This document shows positions 15,249-23,755 of a stretch of 40,218 nucleotides of DNA, one piece after another. Below the pieces are notes generated by a model. It had not been told where the DNA came from. It made no database searches and was given only the letters and a program-made list of their open reading frames with translations. The stretch spans positions 1 to 40,218 of the forward strand of contig MVQH01000021.1 of assembly GCA_002067755.1 (NCBI GenBank), read 5' to 3'. A program made the position numbers and the translations under genes. Origin of the DNA: Methanosaeta sp. PtaB.Bin018 (GTDB lineage: Archaea > Halobacteriota > Methanosarcinia > Methanotrichales > Methanotrichaceae). Position 1 is the first letter of the stretch. Each line of letters starts with the position of its first letter.

Positions 15249-16397
15249 CTACTTCATCTTCTCCAGCCGATGGACGGCCTGCTCTATCCTGTTCGTAGGC
15301 TGTGTGATGGAGAACCTTATATAGCCCTCACCGAACTGGCCAAAGCCCACGCCCGGAGTGGCCACTATGCCGGTCCTGTCAAGCAGCTTCTCAGCATAAT
15401 CGATTGAGCTGCCACCCACCCAGGCCCAAAGATAGAGCGTGGCTCTTGGCCTCTCCAGCTCAAGTCCAAGGTCGAGCAAAGCGTGATAGAGGACCTCGAT
15501 CCTGTGCCGGTAAACCTTTCGAATCTTGTCAACCACGCTCTTGGGGCTGTGCAAGGCTGCAATCCCAGCATCCTGCACAGCACCAAAAGTGCCCGAGTCG
15601 ATGTTACTCTTGATCTTTCCAATCCCGGCGACAACATCTGAATTGCCCACAACTGCTCCGATCCTCCAGCCTGTCATGTTGTAAGTTTTGGAGAGCGAGT
15701 GAAACTCAACTGCCACATCCTTCGCCCCTTCTAGCTCCAGGATGCTGAGCGATCTGTGGCCGTCGTAGTAGATCTCAGAGTAAGGGTTGTCGTGCATCAC
15801 GATGATATTGTAATCTTGCGCAAAGTCGACTACCCGCTTGAAGAACTCCCTGTCAGCAGATGCCCCAATGGGGTTGTTGGGATAGTTCAGGAACATGATC
15901 TTTGCCTTGTGGGCCACTGCTGGGTCGATTGCATCCAGATCTGGTAGAAACTTATTCTCACGCAGAAGGGGCATGATCACCGGCTCGCCACCAGCAAAGG
16001 CAGTTGCCGTCCTGTAAACCGGATAGGCAGGGTCAGGCACAAGTGCTAGATCACCTGGATTTATGAACGCTAAGGGCGCATGAGCGATGCCCTCCTTGGA
16101 GCCGATCAGTGCGAGCACCTCCTTTTGCGGATCGAGGGCGACGTTGAATGTCTGCAAATACCAATCCGCCACGGCGGTCCTGAAGGTCAGCTTTCCCTCG
16201 TAGGAGGGGTACTGGTGGTTGGAAGGGTCCTTTGCCGCGCGGCTCAAGGCCCTGATGATGCGCGCAGGCGTCGGCAGGTCAGGATCGCCAACGCTCAGAT
16301 CAATTACATCCACGCCTTTTGCCCTTGCTTCCTGCTTCGCTTTATCGATGGCGGCAAAGAGGTATGGCGGAAGATGCTTTATGCGATCGGCATACAT
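15249..16397 (-). CDS. dapL: LL-diaminopimelate aminotransferase
   Basis: A 382-residue PLP enzyme of fold type I that makes LL-diaminopimelate directly from tetrahydrodipicolinate in lysine biosynthesis. Visible hallmarks are the N-terminal IDLSVGDPDLPTP, the substrate loop HQYPSYEG, the NYPNNPIGA Asn-Pro motif, and the PLP lysine in SLSKTYNMTGWRIG. Aspartate-type aminotransferases share these motifs, but the opening (RIKHLPPYLFAAIDKAK) and overall length favour the DapL2 group of methanogens. The ATG at 16397 follows GGAGCG; the start upstream at 16412 lacks a site. A TATA-like CATATAAAT lies just upstream. It heads the dapL-leuS unit, divergent from hel308. Confidence 0.88.
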   Translation of the reverse strand: MYADRIKHLPPYLFAAIDKAKQEARAKGVDVIDLSVGDPDLPTPARIIRALSRAAKDPSNHQYPSYEGKLTFRTAVADWYLQTFNVALDPQKEVLALIGSKEGIAHAPLAFINPGDLALVPDPAYPVYRTATAFAGGEPVIMPLLRENKFLPDLDAIDPAVAHKAKIMFLNYPNNPIGASADREFFKRVVDFAQDYNIIVMHDNPYSEIYYDGHRSLSILELEGAKDVAVEFHSLSKTYNMTGWRIGAVVGNSDVVAGIGKIKSNIDSGTFGAVQDAGIAALHSPKSVVDKIRKVYRHRIEVLYHALLDLGLELERPRATLYLWAWVGGSSIDYAEKLLDRTGIVATPGVGFGQFGEGYIRFSITQPTNRIEQAVHRLEKMK

Positions 16398-16476
16398 TAT
16401 GTTTCGCTCCAAGATGCATTTATATGATGACGGTCATGTAATTTTGATTTCCCGGTGCAGTACATCATCCCGCAGG

Positions 16477-16494
16477 TACTACTTTCCCGTAGTA
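16477..16494. promoter_or_regulatory. Inverted repeat between dapL and hel308
   Basis: TACTAC and GTAGTA form a perfect 6-bp inverted repeat around TTTCCC, immediately before TTTAAG and the hel308 start at 16515. A bound regulator here could control hel308 and possibly dapL on the other side. The repeat is short, so chance is possible. Confidence 0.3.
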
Positions 16495-16514
16495 TTTAAG
16501 ATTAGAGGAGATTG

Positions 16515-18653
16515 ATGTTGGAGATAATAGACCTGGGCCGCTGGCTCCCTCAGGAGGCCATCGGGCTTTACGAGAGACGAGGTTTCAAGGAGCTTTACCC
16601 TCCACAGGCCGAAGCTGTGGAGAGAGGGTTGCTGGAGGGCAAGAGCATGCTAATGGCACTGGCAACAGCCAGCGGAAAGACGCTCCTGGCTGAGCTCGCC
16701 ATGCTGAAGGCTGCCCTGGAAGGGAAGAGATCTCTGTACATCGTTCCCCTGCGCGCCCTTGCTTCAGAGAAATATGATTCATTTCGCAAGTTCAAGGATC
16801 TTGGCATCACAGTAGGCATCAGCACCGGCGACCTCGACAAGAGGGATGAACGCCTGGGGAAAAATCACATAATCGTCGCCACCTCCGAGAAAGCCGACTC
16901 GCTCATGAGAAATGGGGCCGCCTGGGTCAAAGACCTGGGCGTTCTGGTTGTGGACGAGATCCATCTGCTGAACGACGCTGGCCGCGGCCCGACTCTGGAG
17001 ATGACGATCACAAAATTGCGCCGCTACAACCCAAAGATGCAGGTCATTGGCCTCTCAGCCACTGTGGCAAACGGCCAGGAGCTGGCAGAGTGGCTGGATG
17101 CAGAGATGGTAAGCAGCGACTGGAGGCCAGTCAGCTTGAGAGAGGGCATCATCTGCAATGGCAAGATGATCTTTGCAGACGGCGAGTATGACCTGGGCGG
17201 GAGAAGAGACGATGTACTGGCGCTGGTCAGAGATACGCTGTCAAAGCAAGCCCAAATTTTGGTATTCGAAAATAGCAGGCGTAATGCAGAATCCACAGCG
17301 TCCAGGCTATGCAATCTGATCTCACCAGATCCCGAACTAAAATCTCTCGTTCAGATAATTTTAGCTACAGGCGAGAGCGAGACATGTCGCCGCCTTGCCG
17401 ATTGCGTAGCACGCAAGGTGGCCTTCCACCATGCTGGCCTTCTGCCAGAGCAGCGGAGGCTCGTAGAACAGGGATTTAGAGAGAATCTGATCAAAGTCAT
17501 TGTCTGTACGCCCACATTGGCGGCGGGCCTCAATCTACCAGCCCGTCGAGTTCTTATCAAGAGCTACAAACGTTATGAATACGGCTATGGCATGGTTCCA
17601 ATTCCAGTCATAGAGTATCGCCAGATGTCCGGACGTGCAGGTCGACCCGGGCTCGATCCTTATGGCGAGTCTTTTCTCATCGCCAAAAACGATTCTGAGA
17701 TGCATGAGCTCAGGGAGCACTATCTCAAAGGAATGCCAGAAGAGATCTGGTCAAAGCTTGCCAGCGAGAGTGCGCTTCGTACCCATCTTCTCTCAACCAT
17801 CGCCGCCAGATTCGTAAAAAATGAGGCTGAGCTAAAGGAGTTCATGGGAACCACCTTTTATGCTCAGCAGCAGGAATCCTGGCACCTTGATGCTACGCTG
17901 CAAAGAGTTCTAGACTTCCTGATGCAAAACGGCATGATTAATTATGGCCCTGCAGGTGAGCTGGAGCCGACAAAGCTGGGCTCTCTCGTCTCCAAGCTCT
18001 ACATAGATCCCTTGAGCGCAGTCGTCATGATCGAAAACCTGCGGGGCAGAAATGAAGGGGCCAAAGCCGATAAAGTGAGCCAGGCAGAGAGAAAGAGGCC
18101 CTCAGACCTCACGCTCATGCACCTCATCACCATGACTCCTGACATGTCTCTGCTTTATGTCCAGGCTGCCGACGGGTGGGTGGAGGAGTTCATAGAATGC
18201 CATCAGGATGAGCTGAATTCAGAGGACAACTACGACTATCTGCTGAGAGAAGCCAAGACTGCTGCAATGCTCATGGACTGGATAGGCGAGGTTCACGAGG
18301 AGGAGATCAGCGATAGGTATCACATTGGCCCAGGCGACATCCGCCGCTCTGCTGAGACGGCCGAATGGCTCATGCACTCATTGGCTGAGCTCTCCAAGCA
18401 CCTGGAACTTGGAGTTACATTCAAAGCAGAGCAGCTCTCGCAGCGCATTCACTACGGAGCAGGTCAGGACTTGCTCGCACTTCTAGGCCTCAAGGGCATT
18501 GGCAGGGTCAGAGCGCGCAAGCTGTATTCATCAGGCATCACCAGCGTGGAGAAGCTACAGGCCGCAGACCCAAGGATGATCGCACACCTCCTCGGCCCCA
18601 AGATCGCTGAAAAGGTCATATCCCAGCTCAAATTTGAGGAGATACCGCCTTGA
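16515..18653 (+). CDS. hel308: Hel308-family Ski2-like DNA helicase
   Basis: A 712-residue ATP-dependent 3'-5' DNA helicase that works on stalled replication forks. Motif order is intact: Q-motif region LYPPQAEAV, Walker A ATASGKT (residues 50-56), IVPLRALASEK, DEIH box VVDEIHLLND (147-150), SATVANGQELAEWL, the HHAGLLPEQRR and TPTLAAGLNLPARRV segments, and motif VI RQMSGRAGRPG. After the winged-helix and ratchet domains, the C-terminal helix-hairpin-helix reads GLKGIGRVRARKLY. The ATG at 16515 follows GAGGAG; a TTG one codon earlier is possible. The stop overlaps the start of the coiled-coil gene, forming a three-gene translationally coupled run. Confidence 0.95.
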   Translation: MLEIIDLGRWLPQEAIGLYERRGFKELYPPQAEAVERGLLEGKSMLMALATASGKTLLAELAMLKAALEGKRSLYIVPLRALASEKYDSFRKFKDLGITVGISTGDLDKRDERLGKNHIIVATSEKADSLMRNGAAWVKDLGVLVVDEIHLLNDAGRGPTLEMTITKLRRYNPKMQVIGLSATVANGQELAEWLDAEMVSSDWRPVSLREGIICNGKMIFADGEYDLGGRRDDVLALVRDTLSKQAQILVFENSRRNAESTASRLCNLISPDPELKSLVQIILATGESETCRRLADCVARKVAFHHAGLLPEQRRLVEQGFRENLIKVIVCTPTLAAGLNLPARRVLIKSYKRYEYGYGMVPIPVIEYRQMSGRAGRPGLDPYGESFLIAKNDSEMHELREHYLKGMPEEIWSKLASESALRTHLLSTIAARFVKNEAELKEFMGTTFYAQQQESWHLDATLQRVLDFLMQNGMINYGPAGELEPTKLGSLVSKLYIDPLSAVVMIENLRGRNEGAKADKVSQAERKRPSDLTLMHLITMTPDMSLLYVQAADGWVEEFIECHQDELNSEDNYDYLLREAKTAAMLMDWIGEVHEEEISDRYHIGPGDIRRSAETAEWLMHSLAELSKHLELGVTFKAEQLSQRIHYGAGQDLLALLGLKGIGRVRARKLYSSGITSVEKLQAADPRMIAHLLGPKIAEKVISQLKFEEIPP

Positions 18654-19918
18654 AGTGGCTTAAAGGTATTTTTCACGGAGAGAAAGGCTCTGGCAATGCC
18701 CAAAATCTGGCACTCTCAGAGATTCATTCCTGGCTAAAAGTGCAATCAGAGCCATCCGGTTTCGAGGATCGACTTCAAGACATCTACGTCTCAATCGAAG
18801 AAGCAGCCCAGGCTTTGGCAAGTGACTTGAGAGCCCTTGGCTCGGCCGAGCCGGATAGTACAACTCCGCCAAAGCTTCTGCGCGCAGGGCTTGCATCACG
18901 GAGCGAGGTGCTCAAGCAGATGGAGGCGCTCGTCGAGAGGATGAACCCTCCCACAGGAAGAGACATCGACTCTGCCTCAGATCACCACTGGGCCATTGTC
19001 AAAGGGCTAAAGAGAACTATCACGACCTTTGGACGGGCACAGAGATATGCGGCTGCGCTCTTTCCTAAAGAGATTGAGAGCATAAACTCCGAGCTCAGTC
19101 GCATCAGCCATCTCCTGGTTGAGCTGGAGGGCGTGATCGGGCAGCGGCGTGCTGAGCTTGAGGAGATATGGTATGCCAAAGAGCTCGTCGACAGCATAGA
19201 TGAGGACCTGTCCCTCATTGCCGATCTGAAGGAGAGAGCAAAAAAAGAAGAGGAGAATCTGTCGGGGCTCCAATCATCCATGGCGGGAATGGAGGAGGAG
19301 CAAAAGAGGCTGGCTGCAGGCCCTGAAGGCAAACGTATTGAGGAGTTGAAGAAAGACATTGAACAAAAACGCGAAGAGCTCAGGCAAGCTGAAGCAGAGA
19401 TGGCAAATTTGATATCTCCGCTGAACAAGGCCCTGGGCAGAATCATGAAACGGGGGTCGAGCGACAGGCTCATCTTGCAGCACTCAAACGTCTTCGAGAT
19501 GCTTCTCACAGCGCCCTCGAAGGTTGAAGACAAGGAAATCGCAGGCTCGCTTCAGGAGCTGAGGAGCCATCTGGCATCCCTTGGGCTGAAAGACAGGAAG
19601 AAGGAGAAGATCCTGGATCATATCGATCAGCTGATCACGAACAGGTCTCTGGAGAAGACCAGGTCAAGGCAAGCGGCCCTTGAGAAGGCCATAGAAGAGC
19701 AGGACAAGCAGCTATCGGAGTGCAGCCGAGACCTTCTGCAGCTAAAGGAGCAATTGAGCAGGACCAAGAAGGGCCTGCAAAGAGCTAAGGCATCAGTGGA
19801 CGAGATCCATCAATCCCTTCGTTCCAAGCAGGAGAAGGTAGATCAGGACACATCCGAGCTGAGAGACAGGCTGACAAGGCTCTCGGGAAAAGCTATAAAG
19901 GTAGATCTGTCCCGATGA
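18650..19918 (+). CDS. Coiled-coil protein coupled to hel308
   Basis: A 422-residue soluble protein I do not recognise. The first 130 residues are mixed (including LKRTITTFGRAQRYAAALFP). Residues about 140-240 and 320-410 are long heptad coiled coils rich in E, K, Q and L (e.g. KRIEELKKDIEQKREELRQA), separated by a short globular stretch around SSDRLILQHSNVFEMLLTAPS. There is no signal peptide, membrane span or Walker motif. It starts at TTG 18650, behind GAGGAGAT, overlapping the hel308 stop by four bases, and its own stop overlaps the next ATG. Such tight coupling suggests work with Hel308, perhaps as an SMC-like scaffold at forks, but that is inference. Confidence 0.85.
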   Translation: MKWLKGIFHGEKGSGNAQNLALSEIHSWLKVQSEPSGFEDRLQDIYVSIEEAAQALASDLRALGSAEPDSTTPPKLLRAGLASRSEVLKQMEALVERMNPPTGRDIDSASDHHWAIVKGLKRTITTFGRAQRYAAALFPKEIESINSELSRISHLLVELEGVIGQRRAELEEIWYAKELVDSIDEDLSLIADLKERAKKEEENLSGLQSSMAGMEEEQKRLAAGPEGKRIEELKKDIEQKREELRQAEAEMANLISPLNKALGRIMKRGSSDRLILQHSNVFEMLLTAPSKVEDKEIAGSLQELRSHLASLGLKDRKKEKILDHIDQLITNRSLEKTRSRQAALEKAIEEQDKQLSECSRDLLQLKEQLSRTKKGLQRAKASVDEIHQSLRSKQEKVDQDTSELRDRLTRLSGKAIKVDLSR

Positions 19919-20748
19919 AAGAGATTACTGTCAACTTGGGCGGGATTGTGCCGCTATCCACTGTGGACTGGCCAGGACGTGCCGCCATCGTCCTGTTCCT
20001 GCGTGGCTGCCCTTTGCGCTGCCCGCATTGCCACAACTTTGCGCTTCAATCAGGCGACAGCTCAGTGAATCTTCATTCAGTCGCCTCCAAAATTGCGTCT
20101 CTTGTAAAAGGCGAGACGATCGTGGCCAGAGAACCATCGCAGAACTCTTGGCAGATCGATCTTGATGAGGCTGCAGAGCGCGCGAGCAACAAGCCCTTCG
20201 TGGATGCCCTCGTTCTCTCCGGAGGCGAGCCGCTCATGCAATCTGAGCCTGCAGAGAGATTATTTCGTCTGGCCAGGAGCCTGCAACTGTGCACTGGCCT
20301 TGAGACCTCAGGCTGCTATCCCGAAAGTCTCAGGAGGCTGCTGGAGAGGGACCTTGTGGACAAGGTATTCCTAGATATCAAGGCTGCTTTGCAGGATCAG
20401 AGTTATGAGAAAGCTACGGGATTTGTTGGTGTGGCTGCACGCGTCAGAGAGAGCCTGATGATTTGCATGGAACGCGGAGTGCCTCTTGAGGTTCGAACCA
20501 CAGTCTTTCCCGAGATGCCGGCTGCATCCGAGCTGGTGGAGATCACATGCATGCTCTCAGAGCTGAAGAACATGTATCCCAGGAGCTGCCTGGAGAGATT
20601 GGTCCTTCAGCAAGGGCTTCCGCGAGAAGGCGAGGAGAGATTTGAGCCTGTCTCGCGGGCACGCCTGCAGGAGATCGCAAGATCCATTGGAGGATGGATC
20701 TTGGTCGGGGTCAAAGCCAAGCCCGACAATTTCTTCGAAACACGATAA
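19915..20748 (+). CDS. nrdG: Radical-SAM activase, NrdG-like
   Basis: A 277-residue radical-SAM enzyme. The [4Fe-4S]/SAM cysteines form CxxxCxxC at C32, C36 and C39 in RGCPLRCPHCHN, and the SAM-binding GGEP motif appears as VLSGGEPLMQ. The opening PLSTVDWPGRAAIVLFLRGC is characteristic of the anaerobic ribonucleotide-triphosphate-reductase activating protein (NrdG2-type) group. These enzymes install a glycyl radical on a partner enzyme. No glycyl-radical partner is in the window. ATGA overlap with the coiled-coil gene makes it the third gene of the hel308 run, so dNTP supply and fork repair may be linked. It could instead be another radical-SAM subgroup. Confidence 0.8.
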   Translation: MKEITVNLGGIVPLSTVDWPGRAAIVLFLRGCPLRCPHCHNFALQSGDSSVNLHSVASKIASLVKGETIVAREPSQNSWQIDLDEAAERASNKPFVDALVLSGGEPLMQSEPAERLFRLARSLQLCTGLETSGCYPESLRRLLERDLVDKVFLDIKAALQDQSYEKATGFVGVAARVRESLMICMERGVPLEVRTTVFPEMPAASELVEITCMLSELKNMYPRSCLERLVLQQGLPREGEERFEPVSRARLQEIARSIGGWILVGVKAKPDNFFETR

Positions 20749-20827
20749 TCAAAAAAAGCTCTGGTAGATTTAGGACGAACTGAGGGCAAATCCTCGCCAA
20801 TTCATTGGAGGGAGTGGTCACGCGCAG

Positions 20828-21463
20828 GTGGAATTTGAATTGAAGATCATCGGCTTTGTGGGCCTGCCAGGCTCAGGAAAGGGTGAGGCATCTGGGGTTG
20901 CGAGGCAGTGCGGCCTAACGGTGCTGGTCATGGGAGACATCATTCGCCAGGAGGCACAAAGAAGGGGGTTGGAGCCCACAGATCTGAATTTGGGCAGGAT
21001 CGGGGAGGCTTTGCGATCAGAGGAGGGCCCAGATGCAATTGCAAAGAGGACGCTGGAGAAGGCCAGGGCGCTTGGAGAGGAGATAGTGATAATAGATGGC
21101 CTTCGCTCCAGGGACGAGGCAGACTTCTTCCGTGCCAGCGCCGATGAGTTTCACCTGATAGAGATCTGCGCCCCGCCAGATGCGAGGCTCAAATGGCTTG
21201 AGCTGCGTGGCCGCCCTGACGACCCAAAGCATGAGAGGGCCGACCCAAAGGACACTAACTCCATACCTGACAAGGCAGCAGCAGCCCTGGAGATGCGAGA
21301 GTGCCGAGAGCGCTCTTGGGGGCTGTGCGATGTCATGAAGGCTGCCGATCTGAGGCTTAAAAATGAGGGCAGCCTTGACGACTTCCGCCAGAGCGTAAAG
21401 AAGCTTCTGGATGTCCTTGTAGCAGGCTGCTCCTCTAGAAGAGACAGCCCGATACGGCCTTAA
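20828..21463 (+). CDS. P-loop nucleotide kinase-like protein (UPF0200 type)
   Basis: A 211-residue P-loop protein with Walker A GLPGSGKGEAS at residues 12-22, followed by VLVMGDIIRQEAQRRG and the IIDGLRSRDEADFF segment. This matches the archaeal UPF0200 group, related to adenylate and dephospho-CoA kinases; its substrate has not been settled to my knowledge. A GTG at 20828 is the assumed start; the best Shine-Dalgarno-like site (GGAGGGAG) is rather far at about 12 bases. The last 15 residues (SSRRDSPIRP) are basic. It sits 79 bases after the radical-SAM gene and probably ends that transcription unit. Confidence 0.78.
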   Translation: MEFELKIIGFVGLPGSGKGEASGVARQCGLTVLVMGDIIRQEAQRRGLEPTDLNLGRIGEALRSEEGPDAIAKRTLEKARALGEEIVIIDGLRSRDEADFFRASADEFHLIEICAPPDARLKWLELRGRPDDPKHERADPKDTNSIPDKAAAALEMRECRERSWGLCDVMKAADLRLKNEGSLDDFRQSVKKLLDVLVAGCSSRRDSPIRP

Positions 21464-21549
21464 TTAGACGGCCTCGTTTACAAATGCTGCCATGCGTCAG
21501 CGTCTATGCAAACCTTCTTAAACCTGAGCCTGCATAAGCTTGGCTGCAG

Positions 21550-21569
21550 GGACATTTATCCAGATGTCC
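21550..21569. promoter_or_regulatory. Inverted repeat upstream of the fdhA-fwd operon
   Basis: GGACAT and ATGTCC form a perfect 6-bp inverted repeat with an 8-base centre (TTATCCAG), 58 bases before the fdhA start. The ATTTATCC inside it could be part of the TATA element, so a protein bound here would block initiation. It is a candidate operator of the whole methanofuran operon; function is inferred. Confidence 0.4.
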
Positions 21570-21627
21570 GACATCGCTGACAGGTCCCTATGCTGAGCCA
21601 TTCTCCGTCATTGAGGAGGATTTAATA

Positions 21628-23667
21628 GTGTCCACGAAGCTGATCCCTTCCCTCTGCCCCTACTGCGCCGTAGGCTGCGGCCTTTACCTGGTCGTGGATA
21701 AGGGCAAAGCCACCGGTATAGAATACATGACCGAACATCCCACCTCCGAGGGCGCCCTCTGCCCGAAGGGAAATGCAGTTCTTGAGATTTTGAATCACGA
21801 AGAACGGCTGAAGTATCCGATGAAGAAGGTCGGCGATGGATTTGTCAGGATCTCCTGGGAAGAAGCTCTGGATATGGTAGCACAGGGCATGACCCGAAAC
21901 ATCCGAAAGCATGGGCCAGGCACCCTTGGCTTTTTGGCCTCATCTAGATGCAACAACGAGGAGAACTATCTATTGGAGAAGATGGCTCGCCTCCTGGGTT
22001 CGCCCCATGTGGATAACTGTGCCAGGCTCTGCCACTCCCCGACGGTCGTGGGCCTTGGCGCCGTCTTTGGGACTGGGGCCATGACCAACAATCTTGCAGA
22101 CCTTGAGAATTCGAAGTGCATATTTGCCATAGGCACAAACTTTACAGAGGCGCATCCCATTGTCACCCGCTGGGTTCAGAAGGCCAAGGACAACGGCGCA
22201 GTGGTGATAGTTGCCGATCCTCGGATTACCTCTACCTCATGGATGGCAGACATCCACCTCCGCATAAAGCCTGGCTCTGACATCGACCTCCTCTGGGGCA
22301 TGATGAAGGTCATCGTAGAGGCTGGCCTGGCAGACTGGGAATTTATCGGATCCCGGACGGTTGGCGTCGATGAGCTCTTGCATAGCCTCAAGGACTACAC
22401 GCTAGAAGAGGCTGCAGGGAAGACGGGAGTTCCTGCAGGAGACATCATCCGGGCTGCAAAGGCATATGCCATATCCCCCGCATCTGCACTTCTCTATTCG
22501 ATGGGCATCACCCAGCATGTTTGTGGCACTGATAATGTCAAGAGCTGTGCGACTCTGGCCCTGCTTTGCGGCCATGTCGGACGGCCAGGAGCGGGCGTCT
22601 GGCCCATGCGTGGTCAGAACAACGTTCAAGGAAATTGCGACATGGGCGGGATGCCAGAATTCTATCCAGGCTACAAGAAGTCGACGGATCTTGAGACTAT
22701 CGAGTATTTCAAGAAGGGTTGGAATGTCTCCAATCTGCCTATGGGGCCAGGTCTAACCTCAACTGAGATGAATGATGCAGCACTGAAAGGCGATCTGTTG
22801 TTCATGTATATCATTGGAGAGGACCCAGTGGTCTGCGACGCTAACGTCAAGAAGACCCGCCAGGCGCTGGAGAGCCTTGATTTTCTGGTCGTCCAGGAGA
22901 TATTCATGACTCCCACCGCAAGGATGGCAGATGTTGTATTGCCTGCTGCTGCCTGGGCTGAGAAGGATGGCAGCTATACCTCGATGGATAGGCGAGTGCA
23001 GTGGATCGATAAGGCTGTTGATGCTCCTGGAGAGGCCAAGGAAGGCATGTGGATCATATGCCAGATAGCAAAACGCATGGGCCTGGACTTTCCATACGAG
23101 AGCGCAGCACAAGTACTGAAAGAGATCGTCCGCCTGGTGCCTCAGTACAAAGGCATGACATTGGAGAGGATCTCGAGAATGGGAGGATTGCGCTGGCCGT
23201 GTCCTGACGAGAAGCATCCTGGCACAGATATTTTACATACCCAGAGGTTCTCTACACCGGATGGCAAAGCAAGGATGGCCACAGTGAAAAACAGGCCTCC
23301 TGGAGAGGACGTAAGCCCCGAGTACCCCATATTGCTGACGACCGGCAGGATAGTTCTCCACTACAATGGCGGCTCAATGACACTGCGAAGCGAATCTCTG
23401 AATGAGCGTGAACCGGAGCTTTATGTTGAGATCAATCCAATGGATGCTCTTAACTTGAATGTCGGACAGGGAGCGATTGTTGTAGTAACCACGCGCAGAG
23501 GAATGGCAGAGGCCAAGGCCAGGATAACTGAAAAGGTCAAGCCGGGCATGGTCTTCATGCCATTCCACTACCACGGCACGAACATCATAACATCGGATGC
23601 CCTCGATCCTGTGGCCAAGATCCCTGAATACAAGATCGCAGCCTGCCGGATAGAGGCCAAGGTTTGA
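21628..23667 (+). CDS. fdhA: Formate dehydrogenase catalytic subunit (FdhA-like)
   Basis: A 679-residue bis-molybdopterin oxidoreductase that should interconvert formate and CO2. The N-terminal [4Fe-4S] site is CPYCAVGC with C45 (GALCPKG); the active-site cysteine is C135 in NCARLCHSPTVVG, encoded by TGC, where E. coli FDH-H has selenocysteine. The formate-binding arginine region MRGQNNVQGNCDMGGMPEFYPGY is present as in true formate dehydrogenases. The protein is longer than and distinct from FwdB, which is also encoded in the operon at 27755. The GTG start follows GAGGAGGATTTAATA. No fdhB (F420-reducing subunit) accompanies it; the next gene is the polyferredoxin. Electrons would therefore go to or come from ferredoxin-type clusters. 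It could alternatively be a related CO2/formate module without free formate turnover. Confidence 0.88.
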   Translation: MSTKLIPSLCPYCAVGCGLYLVVDKGKATGIEYMTEHPTSEGALCPKGNAVLEILNHEERLKYPMKKVGDGFVRISWEEALDMVAQGMTRNIRKHGPGTLGFLASSRCNNEENYLLEKMARLLGSPHVDNCARLCHSPTVVGLGAVFGTGAMTNNLADLENSKCIFAIGTNFTEAHPIVTRWVQKAKDNGAVVIVADPRITSTSWMADIHLRIKPGSDIDLLWGMMKVIVEAGLADWEFIGSRTVGVDELLHSLKDYTLEEAAGKTGVPAGDIIRAAKAYAISPASALLYSMGITQHVCGTDNVKSCATLALLCGHVGRPGAGVWPMRGQNNVQGNCDMGGMPEFYPGYKKSTDLETIEYFKKGWNVSNLPMGPGLTSTEMNDAALKGDLLFMYIIGEDPVVCDANVKKTRQALESLDFLVVQEIFMTPTARMADVVLPAAAWAEKDGSYTSMDRRVQWIDKAVDAPGEAKEGMWIICQIAKRMGLDFPYESAAQVLKEIVRLVPQYKGMTLERISRMGGLRWPCPDEKHPGTDILHTQRFSTPDGKARMATVKNRPPGEDVSPEYPILLTTGRIVLHYNGGSMTLRSESLNEREPELYVEINPMDALNLNVGQGAIVVVTTRRGMAEAKARITEKVKPGMVFMPFHYHGTNIITSDALDPVAKIPEYKIAACRIEAKV

Positions 23668-23755
23668 AGGACTCAGACCAGTTCGGCCTTCTACTTGTAA
23701 AATCACAATGACCAATCTTCATCAGACGATCATGCCCGTCAAGGTAGGGTTTCGG

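Noticed and set aside
16477-16494. Strong regulatory claim for the TACTAC/GTAGTA repeat
   Set aside because: Six-base inverted repeats arise often by chance; retained only as a low-confidence site.
22028-22036. Selenocysteine at the FdhA active site
   Set aside because: The codon is TGC (cysteine), not TGA; FwdB likewise uses TGC.
21628-23667. Possibility that this is a second FwdB rather than formate dehydrogenase
   Set aside because: At 679 residues it is far longer than FwdB, its C-terminal pterin domain is fused rather than supplied by FwdD, and it has the RGQNNVQG-CDMG block of formate dehydrogenases. A true FwdB is at 27755-29059.
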